Source: JAKZSU01 sp047517485 (GTDB lineage Bacteria > Pseudomonadota > Alphaproteobacteria > UBA7887). From it: a stretch of 17,284 nucleotides of DNA. A model generated the notes under the pieces. The model saw only the letters and a program-made list of their open reading frames with translations, ran no database searches and was not told where the DNA came from. Of the stretch, positions 1-6,939 are shown piece after piece. Position numbers and translations under genes: made by a program. Position 1 is the stretch's first letter. Each line of letters opens with the position of its first letter. The stretch lies in the NCBI GenBank assembly GCA_047517485.1, contig JAKZSU010000246.1, forward strand, positions 1-17,284, in the 5' to 3' direction.

Positions 1-2
1 AA

Positions 3-104
3 CTCTACAATGCCCAGTGGATCGTCGAAAAGAACGGCTACCTGAGCCCCGCTCAAGCTCGTCAGGCGTGGCACGCCGCGATCTCAATCAGGCCCGCCGC
101 GTGA
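3..104 (+). CDS. Transposase C-terminal end (partial, IS3-like)
   Basis: The open frame enters from the left edge and encodes the last 33 residues of a protein before TGA at 102-104. It begins LYNAQWIVEKNGYLSP and continues AQARQAWHAA. A YN...GYLSP-type ending followed by a short helix is typical of the extreme C-terminus of DDE integrase-core transposases of the IS3 family. The DDE catalytic residues lie outside the window. The gene stops about 35 bases before the element's end, as expected for an IS3 orfB. The exact subgroup cannot be named from this fragment. Confidence 0.65.
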   Translation, partial: LYNAQWIVEKNGYLSPAQARQAWHAAISIRPAA

Positions 105-139
105 GACAAACTTGTGTCCAAGGAACCGGGTGCGCTACA
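3..139 (+). repeat. 137-bp perfect inverted repeat, left arm
   Basis: Positions 3-139 are the exact reverse complement of 17148-17284 (paired positions sum to 17287). Identity breaks at 140 versus 17147, exactly at the IS terminus. Both arms are the right end of the same IS, so at least two copies of it exist in this genome in inverted orientation. The true repeat is presumably the whole element and extends beyond both window edges. Confidence 0.95.
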
Positions 140-174
140 TAAGGGCGTCCGATATCGTGCCCGATGGATATGAT

Positions 175-181
175 GAGGAGA
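175..181 (+). promoter_or_regulatory. Ribosome binding site supporting the GTG start at 189
   Basis: GAGGAGA lies 7 bases before the GTG at 189. It supports that GTG as the start of the cytochrome gene; the resulting protein begins with a proper signal peptide. Only 49 bases separate the IS end from this start codon. Confidence 0.7.
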
Positions 182-188
182 GTTTCCT

Positions 189-614
189 GTGATTTCGAAA
201 TTGTGCCGAATGGGGGGGATCGTCGCGACCCTTGGGGTGGCAATCGCTCTGACCGGCGCCATGATGACGTTGGGTTCAGCCGCCGTACACGCCGCTGACG
301 ACGACGGATATCCCAAGGCAAACCCCTTTTCTGGCAATGCCGATAATGAATTAGAGGGCCGGCGCCTGTATTTCAAATGGTGCGTGGCCTGCCACGGCAG
401 ACACGCCGACGGGGTCTCGCGGTTCGGCGATTATGCCTCCGATTTACGCAAGTTTTGGCGTGGTTATCCGGAATTCATCCGCATCGTCCTCAATGGTCGC
501 CCCGATAAGATGATGCCGCCGTGGGGTGGCGTTCTCGACGAGGACGAAATCTCGCGAATCGCCGCCTATCTCGAGACCTTGCAGCTCGACGGCGCGAAAT
601 GGGTCGTCGACTGA
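189..614 (+). CDS. Periplasmic c-type cytochrome, methanol-metabolism type (XoxG/PedF-like)
   Basis: A secreted mono-haem cytochrome c of 141 residues, starting at GTG behind a good ribosome binding site. Residues 1-35 form a long signal peptide ending in AVHA. The mature protein carries one haem motif, CVACH (Cys65, Cys68, His69), and a probable axial methionine in DKMMPPWGG (Met108/109), followed by the usual C-terminal helix. The segment YFKWCVACHG...SRFGDYASDLRKFWRGY resembles, from memory, cytochromes annotated as methanol-metabolism-related and, more broadly, the electron acceptors of PQQ alcohol dehydrogenases (XoxG, PedF). It would take electrons from a quinoprotein dehydrogenase in the periplasm and pass them to the oxidase chain. 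No dehydrogenase gene is in the window. It heads a three-gene + strand group and faces a MoxR/vWA operon that fits the same role. The cytochrome call is firm; the exact partner is inferred. Confidence 0.85.
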   Translation: MISKLCRMGGIVATLGVAIALTGAMMTLGSAAVHAADDDGYPKANPFSGNADNELEGRRLYFKWCVACHGRHADGVSRFGDYASDLRKFWRGYPEFIRIVLNGRPDKMMPPWGGVLDEDEISRIAAYLETLQLDGAKWVVD

Positions 615-699
615 CGTACCGTCGCGGCGTCGCGAAGGCCTATAGGCCGTAAAGCTTGCAATGCCGCGGTTCCCCGTGTTGCCTACCACGGCAAAGTTT

Positions 700-704
700 G
701 GAGG
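700..704 (+). promoter_or_regulatory. Shine-Dalgarno site deciding the start at 712
   Basis: A consensus GGAGG sits 7 bases upstream of the ATG at 712. It selects this start over the in-frame ATG at 661, which would put 17 extra residues in front of a clear signal peptide. Confidence 0.85.
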
Positions 705-711
705 ATTCTTG

Positions 712-1152
712 ATGAAATTCATTGGATTGGCGATTGCCGTATTGGCATTGACCGTCGCGCCATCGGTCGCGGACCAGAGCCCGAAGCAGGAATGGGACAA
801 GCTTCACACCTTCTATGACGGCACTTGGGTGTGCAGCACGCCGGCGACCTATGACGAAGCCACCGAGCGCGCCAAGTCGCCGGAAGGTGGCCTGCGGGCA
901 TTGCGCGCCGAGCTGTTGGAAGCCAAGAAGTGCCTCTATGTCGAAGAAAAAAACGTCGAGGACATGCTGGCGCCGTTCGTCCAGATCGTCGAACGCGACG
1001 GCAATCTGGTGCAGGTTCGCTTCACCATCGAATATTACCGCAAGATCGAACTCCTGCATCGCAACATCACGCGGATGACGTTCGTGGGATGGACCGAGAA
1101 CGCCAATTTGCGCGACTACCACGAATGGCTGACCGGCAAACCACAGACGTGA
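712..1152 (+). CDS. Small secreted protein of unknown function
   Basis: I do not recognise this family. The product is 146 residues, with a signal peptide at about 1-20 (MKFIGLAIAVLALTVAPSVA) and a predicted periplasmic mature part. It is rich in charged residues and has a WVCSTPATYDEA segment, a helical stretch around 55-75, and a probable beta-rich end (VQVRFTIEYYRKIELLH, then MTFVGWTENANLRDYHEWL). The two mature cysteines, Cys41 and Cys74, could form a disulfide. It lies 97 bases after the cytochrome gene and overlaps the next gene by four bases, so the three are probably co-transcribed. By position it is a candidate accessory protein of the same periplasmic redox system, comparable in place (not demonstrably in sequence) to small unknown genes of methanol dehydrogenase clusters such as mxaE and mxaH. 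Confidence 0.8.
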   Translation: MKFIGLAIAVLALTVAPSVADQSPKQEWDKLHTFYDGTWVCSTPATYDEATERAKSPEGGLRALRAELLEAKKCLYVEEKNVEDMLAPFVQIVERDGNLVQVRFTIEYYRKIELLHRNITRMTFVGWTENANLRDYHEWLTGKPQT

Positions 1153-1595
1153 GCGGTATCGGAAGCCGCCGCCGCGTCGCCTGGGCTTGCGGGCTGATCG
1201 CGACCTCGGTCGCTTTTGGCCCGTCGGGTCTAAGTGCGGCGGACGAAGTTCGCGACCTGACGATCCGCGGCACGATCACGGTCTCCGACGCGCTCGCGGC
1301 GACGCTACGGCCCGACGACCGGTTGATCCTCAAGATCTTTCATCCCGGCGCCGACGGTTACGAAAAAGACACCAGTTACCAGATCAAGCCGGAGTTCTCC
1401 CTGCCCACCGCGTTCCGCATCGTGCCGCCGATCGACATGAATGCCAATCCGCGCTGGCCGAACTACGTCGTCGAGGTTTTTATCGACCGCGACCACGATG
1501 TGCTCTCGGTCGTCGACGGCGAACTGTTCGCCACCACCGGCGAAGCGCTGACCCTCGGCACCCACAACGTGGCGCTCGACTTAACTCAGCGTTGA
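1149..1595 (+). CDS. Small secreted protein, possible CycH/CcmI C-terminal-like beta domain
   Basis: The product is 148 residues, read from the GTG at 1149 that overlaps the upstream stop (GTGA), so translational coupling is likely; the open frame further upstream is only overlap with the previous gene. A signal peptide with an arginine-rich start (SRRRVAWACG) ends near residue 30 (GLSA|ADEV). The mature part reads RGTITVSDALAATLRPDDR, then LILKIFHPGADG, and ends in HNVALDLTQR. This loosely resembles the beta-sandwich domain at the C-terminus of the cytochrome c maturation protein CycH/CcmI, where a 'G-x-V-x-L/V...L...P.D' opening is usual. The likeness is weak and made by eye. A role in assembling the neighbouring cytochrome or its dehydrogenase would fit the context but is inference. 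The last codons overlap the convergent protease gene by 10 bases. Confidence 0.75.
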   Translation: MSGIGSRRRVAWACGLIATSVAFGPSGLSAADEVRDLTIRGTITVSDALAATLRPDDRLILKIFHPGADGYEKDTSYQIKPEFSLPTAFRIVPPIDMNANPRWPNYVVEVFIDRDHDVLSVVDGELFATTGEALTLGTHNVALDLTQR

Positions 1596-2875
1596 CCGCA
1601 CGCACCTCGATCGGCCAATGACCGGTCGGCGATAAACCCGTGCATCACCCGCGCCGAGTCGGCGCTTGGGGTCGCCAAACGGACAATTTCCGCCCGCAGC
1701 CGCTGGCTGCCCCATGCCGGATTTGACGCCAGCAGGCACGCCGCCAGCGCGGTGACCCGCGCCGCCGCATAACTCGACCCGGAAACCCGCTCGACCGTCC
1801 CTTCGAAGCCGATGACCGGCAAATCTTGCGCCGGCACCATCAGATCGACCGACTCGCGCCCCCAGTTGGCGTTGTGGAGCAGCCGTCCGTCGGGGGTGGC
1901 CGCGGTCACCGTGAGCTGGTTGGCAAGGGGCAGAGCGGCCGGGTACATCGGGACCCGATCGAGATCGCGCCGCTTGTTTCCCGCGGCGACAATGAACAAC
2001 ATGGTGTCGTGCCGGCGCACCGCGGCCTGGTACGCCGACCATCGCCCTGAATCGCGGCTCACCAACGACATATTGACCAACCGCACGTGATGGCTCGCGG
2101 CGTGGTCGATCAACTCGGCCATACGCGCCATGTCGGGGCGCGGATAGCGGTACGGGATCAGTCTCACCACCGGCGCCGCGGCAATCACGATACTGGCGGT
2201 GCGGGTGCCATGGCGGAACGGGAAGAAATTCGAGCGTACCGATTCTACATCGAACGGCCGGCGGTCGAGGTCCCAATAATCGTAGCCCAATATTCCGTGC
2301 GCGTCATCGCGCGCCAGATGGGCGGCGATGGCGGGCAAGAGATAATTGACCCCGGTATCGATCATCGCCACCGCGACCCCGCCGGGATCGACGCCGTCGG
2401 GAACCGGAGGGTTAAAGGGCACGGCGGCACCGATCGGCTCGAACGCGGCGTCCAAGCGCTGCAACGAAACCGGCTCGCCGGATGGATCGTACCGGACCCG
2501 CCGGGCGCGCTGAATGGTACAGGTGAAATCGGCCACCGCGACGAGCCCGGGATGATCCTCGGAATCGCCGCGAAATACCGCCGACACGCTGGCCAGTTCG
2601 CCTCCCGGCGCGATGCGTTCGACGGTCACCTCGCCACCCTCGACCGCGTAGCGCGCGCGCCAGCCGATCAAGTCGACGTTGCGCGGCTCGGCGCGCACCT
2701 CGAGAAAACCGGTCAGGCGATCTTCCAAACCGATCGCTTCGTTGGCGATCTGGAACGGGCAAGCGAGATGGATGATTTCCCGGAGAACCTGGATTTCGTC
2801 CGGCGCCGCGATCGCCGGCCCGGCGACCGTAACCAAAACAGCACCAAGCGCGCATCGGCGGGCGACTTTACCCAT
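1586..2875 (-). CDS. Secreted subtilisin-family (S8) serine protease
   Basis: A 429-residue protein with a signal peptide at about 1-23 (MGKVARRCALGAVLVTVAGP...). Residues 24-160 form an unrecognised N-terminal region, perhaps a propeptide or substrate-recognition domain. The peptidase domain follows with all catalytic positions: Asp173 in VAMIDTGVN, His222 in FRHGTRTAS, the oxyanion Asn300 in FIVAAGN and Ser368 in SGSSYAAARV, where GSSYAA replaces the usual GTSMAA. The start at 2875 gives the signal peptide; the open frame extends upstream to 2995 but that part overlaps the preceding gene and has no signal-like start. No strong ribosome binding site is visible. It follows the TPR gene by 71 bases on the same strand and is probably the last gene of the moxR operon. 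Substrate unknown; it may process or quality-control periplasmic partners, which is inference. A subtilase is not part of classical mxa or Bat operons. Confidence 0.85.
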   Translation of the reverse strand: MGKVARRCALGAVLVTVAGPAIAAPDEIQVLREIIHLACPFQIANEAIGLEDRLTGFLEVRAEPRNVDLIGWRARYAVEGGEVTVERIAPGGELASVSAVFRGDSEDHPGLVAVADFTCTIQRARRVRYDPSGEPVSLQRLDAAFEPIGAAVPFNPPVPDGVDPGGVAVAMIDTGVNYLLPAIAAHLARDDAHGILGYDYWDLDRRPFDVESVRSNFFPFRHGTRTASIVIAAAPVVRLIPYRYPRPDMARMAELIDHAASHHVRLVNMSLVSRDSGRWSAYQAAVRRHDTMLFIVAAGNKRRDLDRVPMYPAALPLANQLTVTAATPDGRLLHNANWGRESVDLMVPAQDLPVIGFEGTVERVSGSSYAAARVTALAACLLASNPAWGSQRLRAEIVRLATPSADSARVMHGFIADRSLADRGACGQR

Positions 2876-2946
2876 GGCGCGGCGGCGACGGCTGTGGTGT
2901 TTCTGGCTTATCCCGAGAACCCGTTTTTCTCTTTCGAATCGAAAGT

Positions 2947-3783
2947 TTACCAGGGTTTGGCGACGCCTGCCTCTTTCATCCGCGCCTGGCGCCATTGTTG
3001 ACGCATGGCCTCGGCATCCTGATTGCGGCCGCGCACCATCTCGACCATTTCCTCGGCTTCTTGCGCGCTCATCTCGCGCTGCGAGCCAGTCGGCTGAGTT
3101 TGTGCTTGCTCTTCGCTCGACGCCGACATTTGCGGGCCCTGCTGAGCCTCGCCGGTCTGTTCATCCTGGCCCTCGGTGGTCTGGTCGATCTGTTCTTCGG
3201 TCGGACGTTCGCCCTGTATCCGGGGATCGACCTGGTCGCTCTCATTCTGGGTATCGACCGCCTCATTGGCCCCTTGGTCGGCGACCGCGAACAGGCGTTG
3301 CTTTTTCAATTCCTGATGAAATTTGTCGGCGAGTTCGAGATTGTACATCGCGTCGGCGAAACCGGGATCCATCGATAGCGCCTCGCGATAACTGCGCATC
3401 GCTTCGCGGATCGGCGTCACCGCATCGCGAAACGACCGCATCGCGTTGAGCGACATCTGATACTGCGCATTGCCGAGATTGAAGTGGGCCTGCGCCGCGA
3501 GGCCACGGTCGGTGGTCTCCAGCGCCCTCATATACGACGACATCGCCAAACCCATATCGTGCAATTTGAACTGCGCGTTACCGAGATTGAAGTGCAGTTC
3601 CGGCGCATCGGGCAAATCGAGCAGCGCGGTCTCGTAAAGGACCACCGCGACCGCATACCGCGCATCGGCGAACGCCAGATTGCCGAGTTCGGCGGCCTCG
3701 TACGGCGACTCGACGGTCTCCGCGCCGCCGAGGCCGACGAACAGCAACGCCGGCACCACGAATGTTCGCATAAATCGCTTCAT
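2947..3783 (-). CDS. TPR-repeat periplasmic/membrane protein (BatC-like)
   Basis: A 278-residue protein. Residues 1-21 (MKRFMRTFVVPALLFVGLGG) form a signal peptide or anchor. Residues of about 28-165 carry tetratricopeptide-like repeats, visible as the repeated HFNLGNAQ signature (PELHFNLGNAQFKL, then AQAHFNLGNAQYQM) and DPGFADAMYNLELA. The rest is a low-complexity tail very rich in Gln and Glu, with runs such as EEQIDQTTEGQDEQTGEAQQ, ending in a charged helix. This layout is that of BatC, the TPR partner of the vWA proteins in Bat operons; MxaK occupies a similar place in mxa clusters. The start at 3783 overlaps the stop of the upstream vWA gene (ATGA), which rules out the longer frame. TPRs bind protein partners, so it is probably a scaffold for the membrane vWA complex. 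Confidence 0.85.
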   Translation of the reverse strand: MKRFMRTFVVPALLFVGLGGAETVESPYEAAELGNLAFADARYAVAVVLYETALLDLPDAPELHFNLGNAQFKLHDMGLAMSSYMRALETTDRGLAAQAHFNLGNAQYQMSLNAMRSFRDAVTPIREAMRSYREALSMDPGFADAMYNLELADKFHQELKKQRLFAVADQGANEAVDTQNESDQVDPRIQGERPTEEQIDQTTEGQDEQTGEAQQGPQMSASSEEQAQTQPTGSQREMSAQEAEEMVEMVRGRNQDAEAMRQQWRQARMKEAGVAKPW

Positions 3784-4808
3784 GACGCGGCCTCCTCGGA
3801 GCGCGGCGGTCGCTCGCTGATCACCATTTCGGCGATCAACAGCGCCAGCGCCAAAACCACGAACCAGGCATATTGGTCGGCGAGATGCTCGCCCTCGCCG
3901 GTTTCCAACTCTCGTTGTGCCTTGTCGGCGATATGTTCCTCGAACATCGGCCACAGGTTGATCGGTCCGGTGCGGCCGGCAAGATAGTCGCCGCCGGCGA
4001 GCCGCGCCATGTGACGCAGCGGCGATTCCCGCAGCACGGTCACCACTTCCTGACCGTCATGGCGGAGGAACTGGCGCTTGCCATCGCCGATATCGATCGG
4101 GATGCGCGCGCCGGCATCGGGATCGCCGACGCCGACGAAATACAGCCCGACCCCTTCCGCCGCCGCTTCGCGCGCCGCCTCCAACGCCGGCGCGGTATGC
4201 TCCTCGCCGTCGGTGAAAACGATAATGTCGGTGTAGGTCGCATCAATTTCACCGAAACCGTAGAGGGTTTTGCGGATCGCTCCACCGATGGAACTTCCCT
4301 GTTTATCAATAAGATCGGGAGATATTTGCACAAGACGGTTGAGAAAAAATCCATAATCCAGGGTGAGCGGGCTTTGCAGCATCGCGCGGCCAGCGAAGAT
4401 CACCAAGCCGAGGCGATGGCCGCCGGTACCGCGCAATTGCTCGGCGAAATCGATGACCGCGGATTTCGCCGACTCGAGCCGGCTCGGCGAGGCGTCCTCG
4501 GCTAGCATGCTGCGGCTGACATCGAGCAGGATGAATATGTCGCGACCGCGGCGGCTGGTATCGCCGAGCTCGCGGCCCCACTGCGGCTCCATCAGCGCGA
4601 AGACGAGAAAACCGACCGTGGCGATCAGGCAGCCCGCCTTGATCGTCCGGTGCCGCCAACTGAACGAGCCCACCAGGCGCGACACCAGATCGAGTTCGAC
4701 AAAGATCGCCAACGCCGCCCGGCGGCGGCGAAAGCCCCAGACATAGAACGCCGCCAACAGCGGCACCACGGCCATGAGAACGACGAGATATAGGGCGCCA
4801 AACTGCAT
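3780..4808 (-). CDS. batB: Membrane-anchored vWA-domain protein (BatB / MxaL-like)
   Basis: A 342-residue protein with two N-terminal membrane segments (about 6-24 and 57-75), a von Willebrand A domain on the periplasmic side, and a C-terminal membrane helix (about 313-330). The metal-ion-dependent adhesion site is present: Asp96, Ser98 and Ser100 in LLDVSRSM, and Asp200 in VFTDGEEH. The usual third-loop Thr is replaced by Ser in GSSIGGA (about 171-177). RRRGRDIFILLDVSRSM-type openings and the MEPQWG motif before the domain are characteristic of BatB. In methanol oxidisers the equivalent proteins MxaC and MxaL are needed to insert metal into methanol dehydrogenase. It overlaps its upstream neighbour by one base and its downstream neighbour by four, so co-translation is likely. 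The family call is firm; the client is inferred from context. Confidence 0.9.
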   Translation of the reverse strand: MQFGALYLVVLMAVVPLLAAFYVWGFRRRRAALAIFVELDLVSRLVGSFSWRHRTIKAGCLIATVGFLVFALMEPQWGRELGDTSRRGRDIFILLDVSRSMLAEDASPSRLESAKSAVIDFAEQLRGTGGHRLGLVIFAGRAMLQSPLTLDYGFFLNRLVQISPDLIDKQGSSIGGAIRKTLYGFGEIDATYTDIIVFTDGEEHTAPALEAAREAAAEGVGLYFVGVGDPDAGARIPIDIGDGKRQFLRHDGQEVVTVLRESPLRHMARLAGGDYLAGRTGPINLWPMFEEHIADKAQRELETGEGEHLADQYAWFVVLALALLIAEMVISERPPRSEEAAS

Positions 4809-5842
4809 TACGGTAGCGCCCTCAACCGGGTATTGACCATCACGCCCTCGAACAGCAGCAGCGCCAGGGCGGCCAACAAAAGCGCCGGAAACCCTTCGAG
4901 ATAGCGCTGATATTGTTCCGCCACATTGGTGGTTTTCTCGAGCGCGTCGATTTCGGTGTAAATCTCGGCCAAGGCCTCGCCGTCGGTGGCGCGGAAATAT
5001 TTCCCGCCGGTCGCTTCCGCCATCAAGGTCAGGGTTTGCTCGTCGATGAAAACCTGGGTGGTCAGCAACACCGTGGTCCCGTCGTGTTGGGTCACCGGCG
5101 TCATCGCGGTGCCATGGGTTCCGGTGCCGATGGTATACATTTTTATGCCGAAGGCCTGGGCCACCCCGGCGGCCTCTACCGGATCGCTGTTGCCGGCATT
5201 GTTGCTGCCGTCGGTGAGCAATATCATCACCCGGCTCTGGCCCCCGGCGCGCTGCAGCAGCTCTGCGCCCATCACCACCGCGTCGCCAATCGCGGTGCCG
5301 TCTTCCTCGGGCAAATCCATGATTTTGACTTCGTCGATCGCCGACAGCAGCGCCTGATGATCGAGGGTCAGGGGCGACAGATTGTCACTGAAACGCGCGA
5401 AGGTCACCATGCCGATCATGTCGCCCTCGCGGCCTTGGCTGCCCTCCTCGGCGCGATCCTCGTCGCCTTCGACGAAACCGCGAAACGTCTGCTTGACCAT
5501 GTCGAGGCGGTTCGCCGGCTGGTCGCCGATCTGCAAGTCGAGGGCGCCCATGCTGCTCGAGACATCGACCACCATGACGATGGCGATGCCGTCACGATAA
5601 ATCCGGGTCACTTGCTGGCCCCATTGCGGACGCGCCAGGGCAACCACGCACAACACCACCGCGAGCAGGCGCAGATAGGGCAAGGCGACACGCAGCCGGG
5701 TCATGAACGTCGGCCGCATCGCGCCGAGATCGCCGATCGAGGGAAAATCCACCGCCGCCGGTTTGGCGGTGCGCCGCACCACCACGAAAAGCACCGGCAC
5801 CAGCAAAAGGAACAACAGCAGCCACGGGTTCTCGAACCTCAT
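4808..5842 (-). CDS. batA: Membrane-anchored vWA-domain protein (BatA / MxaC-like)
   Basis: A 344-residue protein opening with the BatA signature MRFENPWLLLFLLLVPVL (membrane helix 6-22), a second helix at about 53-71 ending in ARPQWGQQ, a vWA domain and a C-terminal helix at about 318-334. The metal site is complete: Asp93, Ser95, Ser97 in VVDVSSSMG, Thr183 in GTAIGDA and Asp211 in LLTDGSNNAG. A strongly acidic insert lies at about 125-141 (EGDEDRAEEGSQGREG) just after the first helix of the domain. It starts at ATG overlapping the upstream stop by four bases and shares one base with the next gene. Such paired vWA proteins form a periplasm-facing membrane complex working with a MoxR ATPase; next to a methanol-type cytochrome they probably help mature a PQQ dehydrogenase. 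Confidence 0.9.
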   Translation of the reverse strand: MRFENPWLLLFLLLVPVLFVVVRRTAKPAAVDFPSIGDLGAMRPTFMTRLRVALPYLRLLAVVLCVVALARPQWGQQVTRIYRDGIAIVMVVDVSSSMGALDLQIGDQPANRLDMVKQTFRGFVEGDEDRAEEGSQGREGDMIGMVTFARFSDNLSPLTLDHQALLSAIDEVKIMDLPEEDGTAIGDAVVMGAELLQRAGGQSRVMILLTDGSNNAGNSDPVEAAGVAQAFGIKMYTIGTGTHGTAMTPVTQHDGTTVLLTTQVFIDEQTLTLMAEATGGKYFRATDGEALAEIYTEIDALEKTTNVAEQYQRYLEGFPALLLAALALLLFEGVMVNTRLRALP

Positions 5843-6939
5843 GCCACGTCTCCGGCGCGCGCCAAGGGCACGCGTTTACCGACATCGGCGGTGTCCTTGA
5901 CGAAGCTCACCGCGGTCCCGAGCATGGCGTTACTGTCGCCGCTGGCGGGAAGGAAGCGAGCGAATTTTACCCGGTCGCACTGCGCCAGAAACCGACCGAG
6001 CAGATCACCACGTTCAGGCGCGGCGGCGAGGATTTCCTCGGTGGTCCGCTCGCCGCCATGCAAGTCGAAGCGCCAGTCGAGGTAATGGCGCAGAATGCGC
6101 GACAGTCGGACGTAAAAGGCGTCCACTTGATCCGGCGAGTCGACGGCGACACCTTCGAGTTTCTTGAGCGCGGCAAGCGCCAGCTCGTGCGCCGGGCCCA
6201 TCGGCACTGGCGTGGGCGGCGGCTCGCGACGGATCAGCCACACCACCGCGAACGCCAAGGCGATCGCTGCCGCGACCGCGGCCGCGGTCGCGGCGATCAG
6301 GTGCCAGGGCAGCGCGGTCGGCGGGGGCGGCGGCAGCGTCACCGGCGGCGCGATGTCCTTTGGCTGGGTAATATCCGCGTCGGCGGGCAAAACCGAGGTG
6401 ACGTCGATTTCGAGTCGCTTGGTGCGCAAAAAATATGTCGAGTTCTCCGAGCCGTCGGCGGATTCTTCCAGCCGGCATTCGTGCAGATAGACGCACGCTA
6501 TCGACGGGATCTTACTGCCGTCGAGGACCGAAATCTTGAGCGGCGGAATCGATTGCGGGCCAGGGACCAGCGGGTCCAGGACATAGCGACGCTCGTTGCG
6601 TTCGATGCGATCGCTACCGGCAACCACGAAGGGACCGGCCCGGTTCTGTTTGAGGACCTTGAATGGCCCCATTTCATTGACGATGCGCGGAAAACTGATC
6701 AGGAACCACGGCGGCGCCTCGACAACGATGACAATTTTCACATTATCGACCACCGGGACGGCCGCGCGGTCGGCCCACATGACGATGCGCACTTTCTCCG
6801 TGTTGATTTCGTGGGTGACCGCGCCGGTATCGAGGCTCGGCCCATCGTCGACCGGATGCGCGACCTGCGCCTGCGCCGTCACGCCGCCGGTGAGAAGGCC
6901 CGCCAACACCGCCGCGAGGACTGTGCGCCCCCGCCTCAC
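5839..6939 (-). CDS. BatD/MxaA-like membrane protein with C-terminal DUF4381-type domain
   Basis: A 366-residue protein starting at GTG, overlapping the upstream stop by four bases (GTGA). Residues 1-25 form a signal peptide (MRRGRTVLAAVLAGLLTGGV). A periplasmic, beta-rich region follows to about 195 with two cysteines close together (IACVYLHECRL) that may pair. Next come a proline-rich linker (VTLPPPPPTALP), one membrane helix at about 217-240 and a cytosolic helical domain of about 115 residues containing FYVRLSRILRHYLDWRF and CDRVKFARFLPA. That C-terminal pattern is what I associate with DUF4381 and BatD-type proteins; position between the DUF58 gene and the vWA genes matches mxaA in methanol clusters. 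It probably links cytosolic MoxR/DUF58 to the periplasmic vWA proteins (inference). Confidence 0.8.
   Translation of the reverse strand: MRRGRTVLAAVLAGLLTGGVTAQAQVAHPVDDGPSLDTGAVTHEINTEKVRIVMWADRAAVPVVDNVKIVIVVEAPPWFLISFPRIVNEMGPFKVLKQNRAGPFVVAGSDRIERNERRYVLDPLVPGPQSIPPLKISVLDGSKIPSIACVYLHECRLEESADGSENSTYFLRTKRLEIDVTSVLPADADITQPKDIAPPVTLPPPPPTALPWHLIAATAAAVAAAIALAFAVVWLIRREPPPTPVPMGPAHELALAALKKLEGVAVDSPDQVDAFYVRLSRILRHYLDWRFDLHGGERTTEEILAAAPERGDLLGRFLAQCDRVKFARFLPASGDSNAMLGTAVSFVKDTADVGKRVPLARAGDVA

Larger units (their letters stand above)
1..139 (+). mobile_element. Right end of an IS3-like insertion sequence (left copy, partial)
   Basis: This is the 3' end of a transposase gene followed by about 35 bases of non-coding DNA ending in the terminal CA of the element at 138-139. 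Read inward from that end, the terminal repeat begins TGTAGCGCACCCGG and then TTCCTTGGACA. IS3-family ends typically start with TG and often carry CCC followed by a TTGGACA-like block, so the family assignment rests on that likeness and on the transposase tail. The element continues off the left edge, so its left end and any target duplication cannot be seen. An identical copy in reverse orientation closes the other side of the window. Confidence 0.75.

Noticed and set aside
661..711. ATG at 661 as the start of the small secreted protein
   Set aside because: It would add 17 residues before a clean signal peptide and lacks a good ribosome binding site, whereas ATG 712 has GGAGG at 7 bases.
1586..1595. 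Rho-independent terminator between the convergent cytochrome group and the protease gene
   Set aside because: The genes overlap by 10 bases and no GC hairpin followed by a T-run is visible at the junction.
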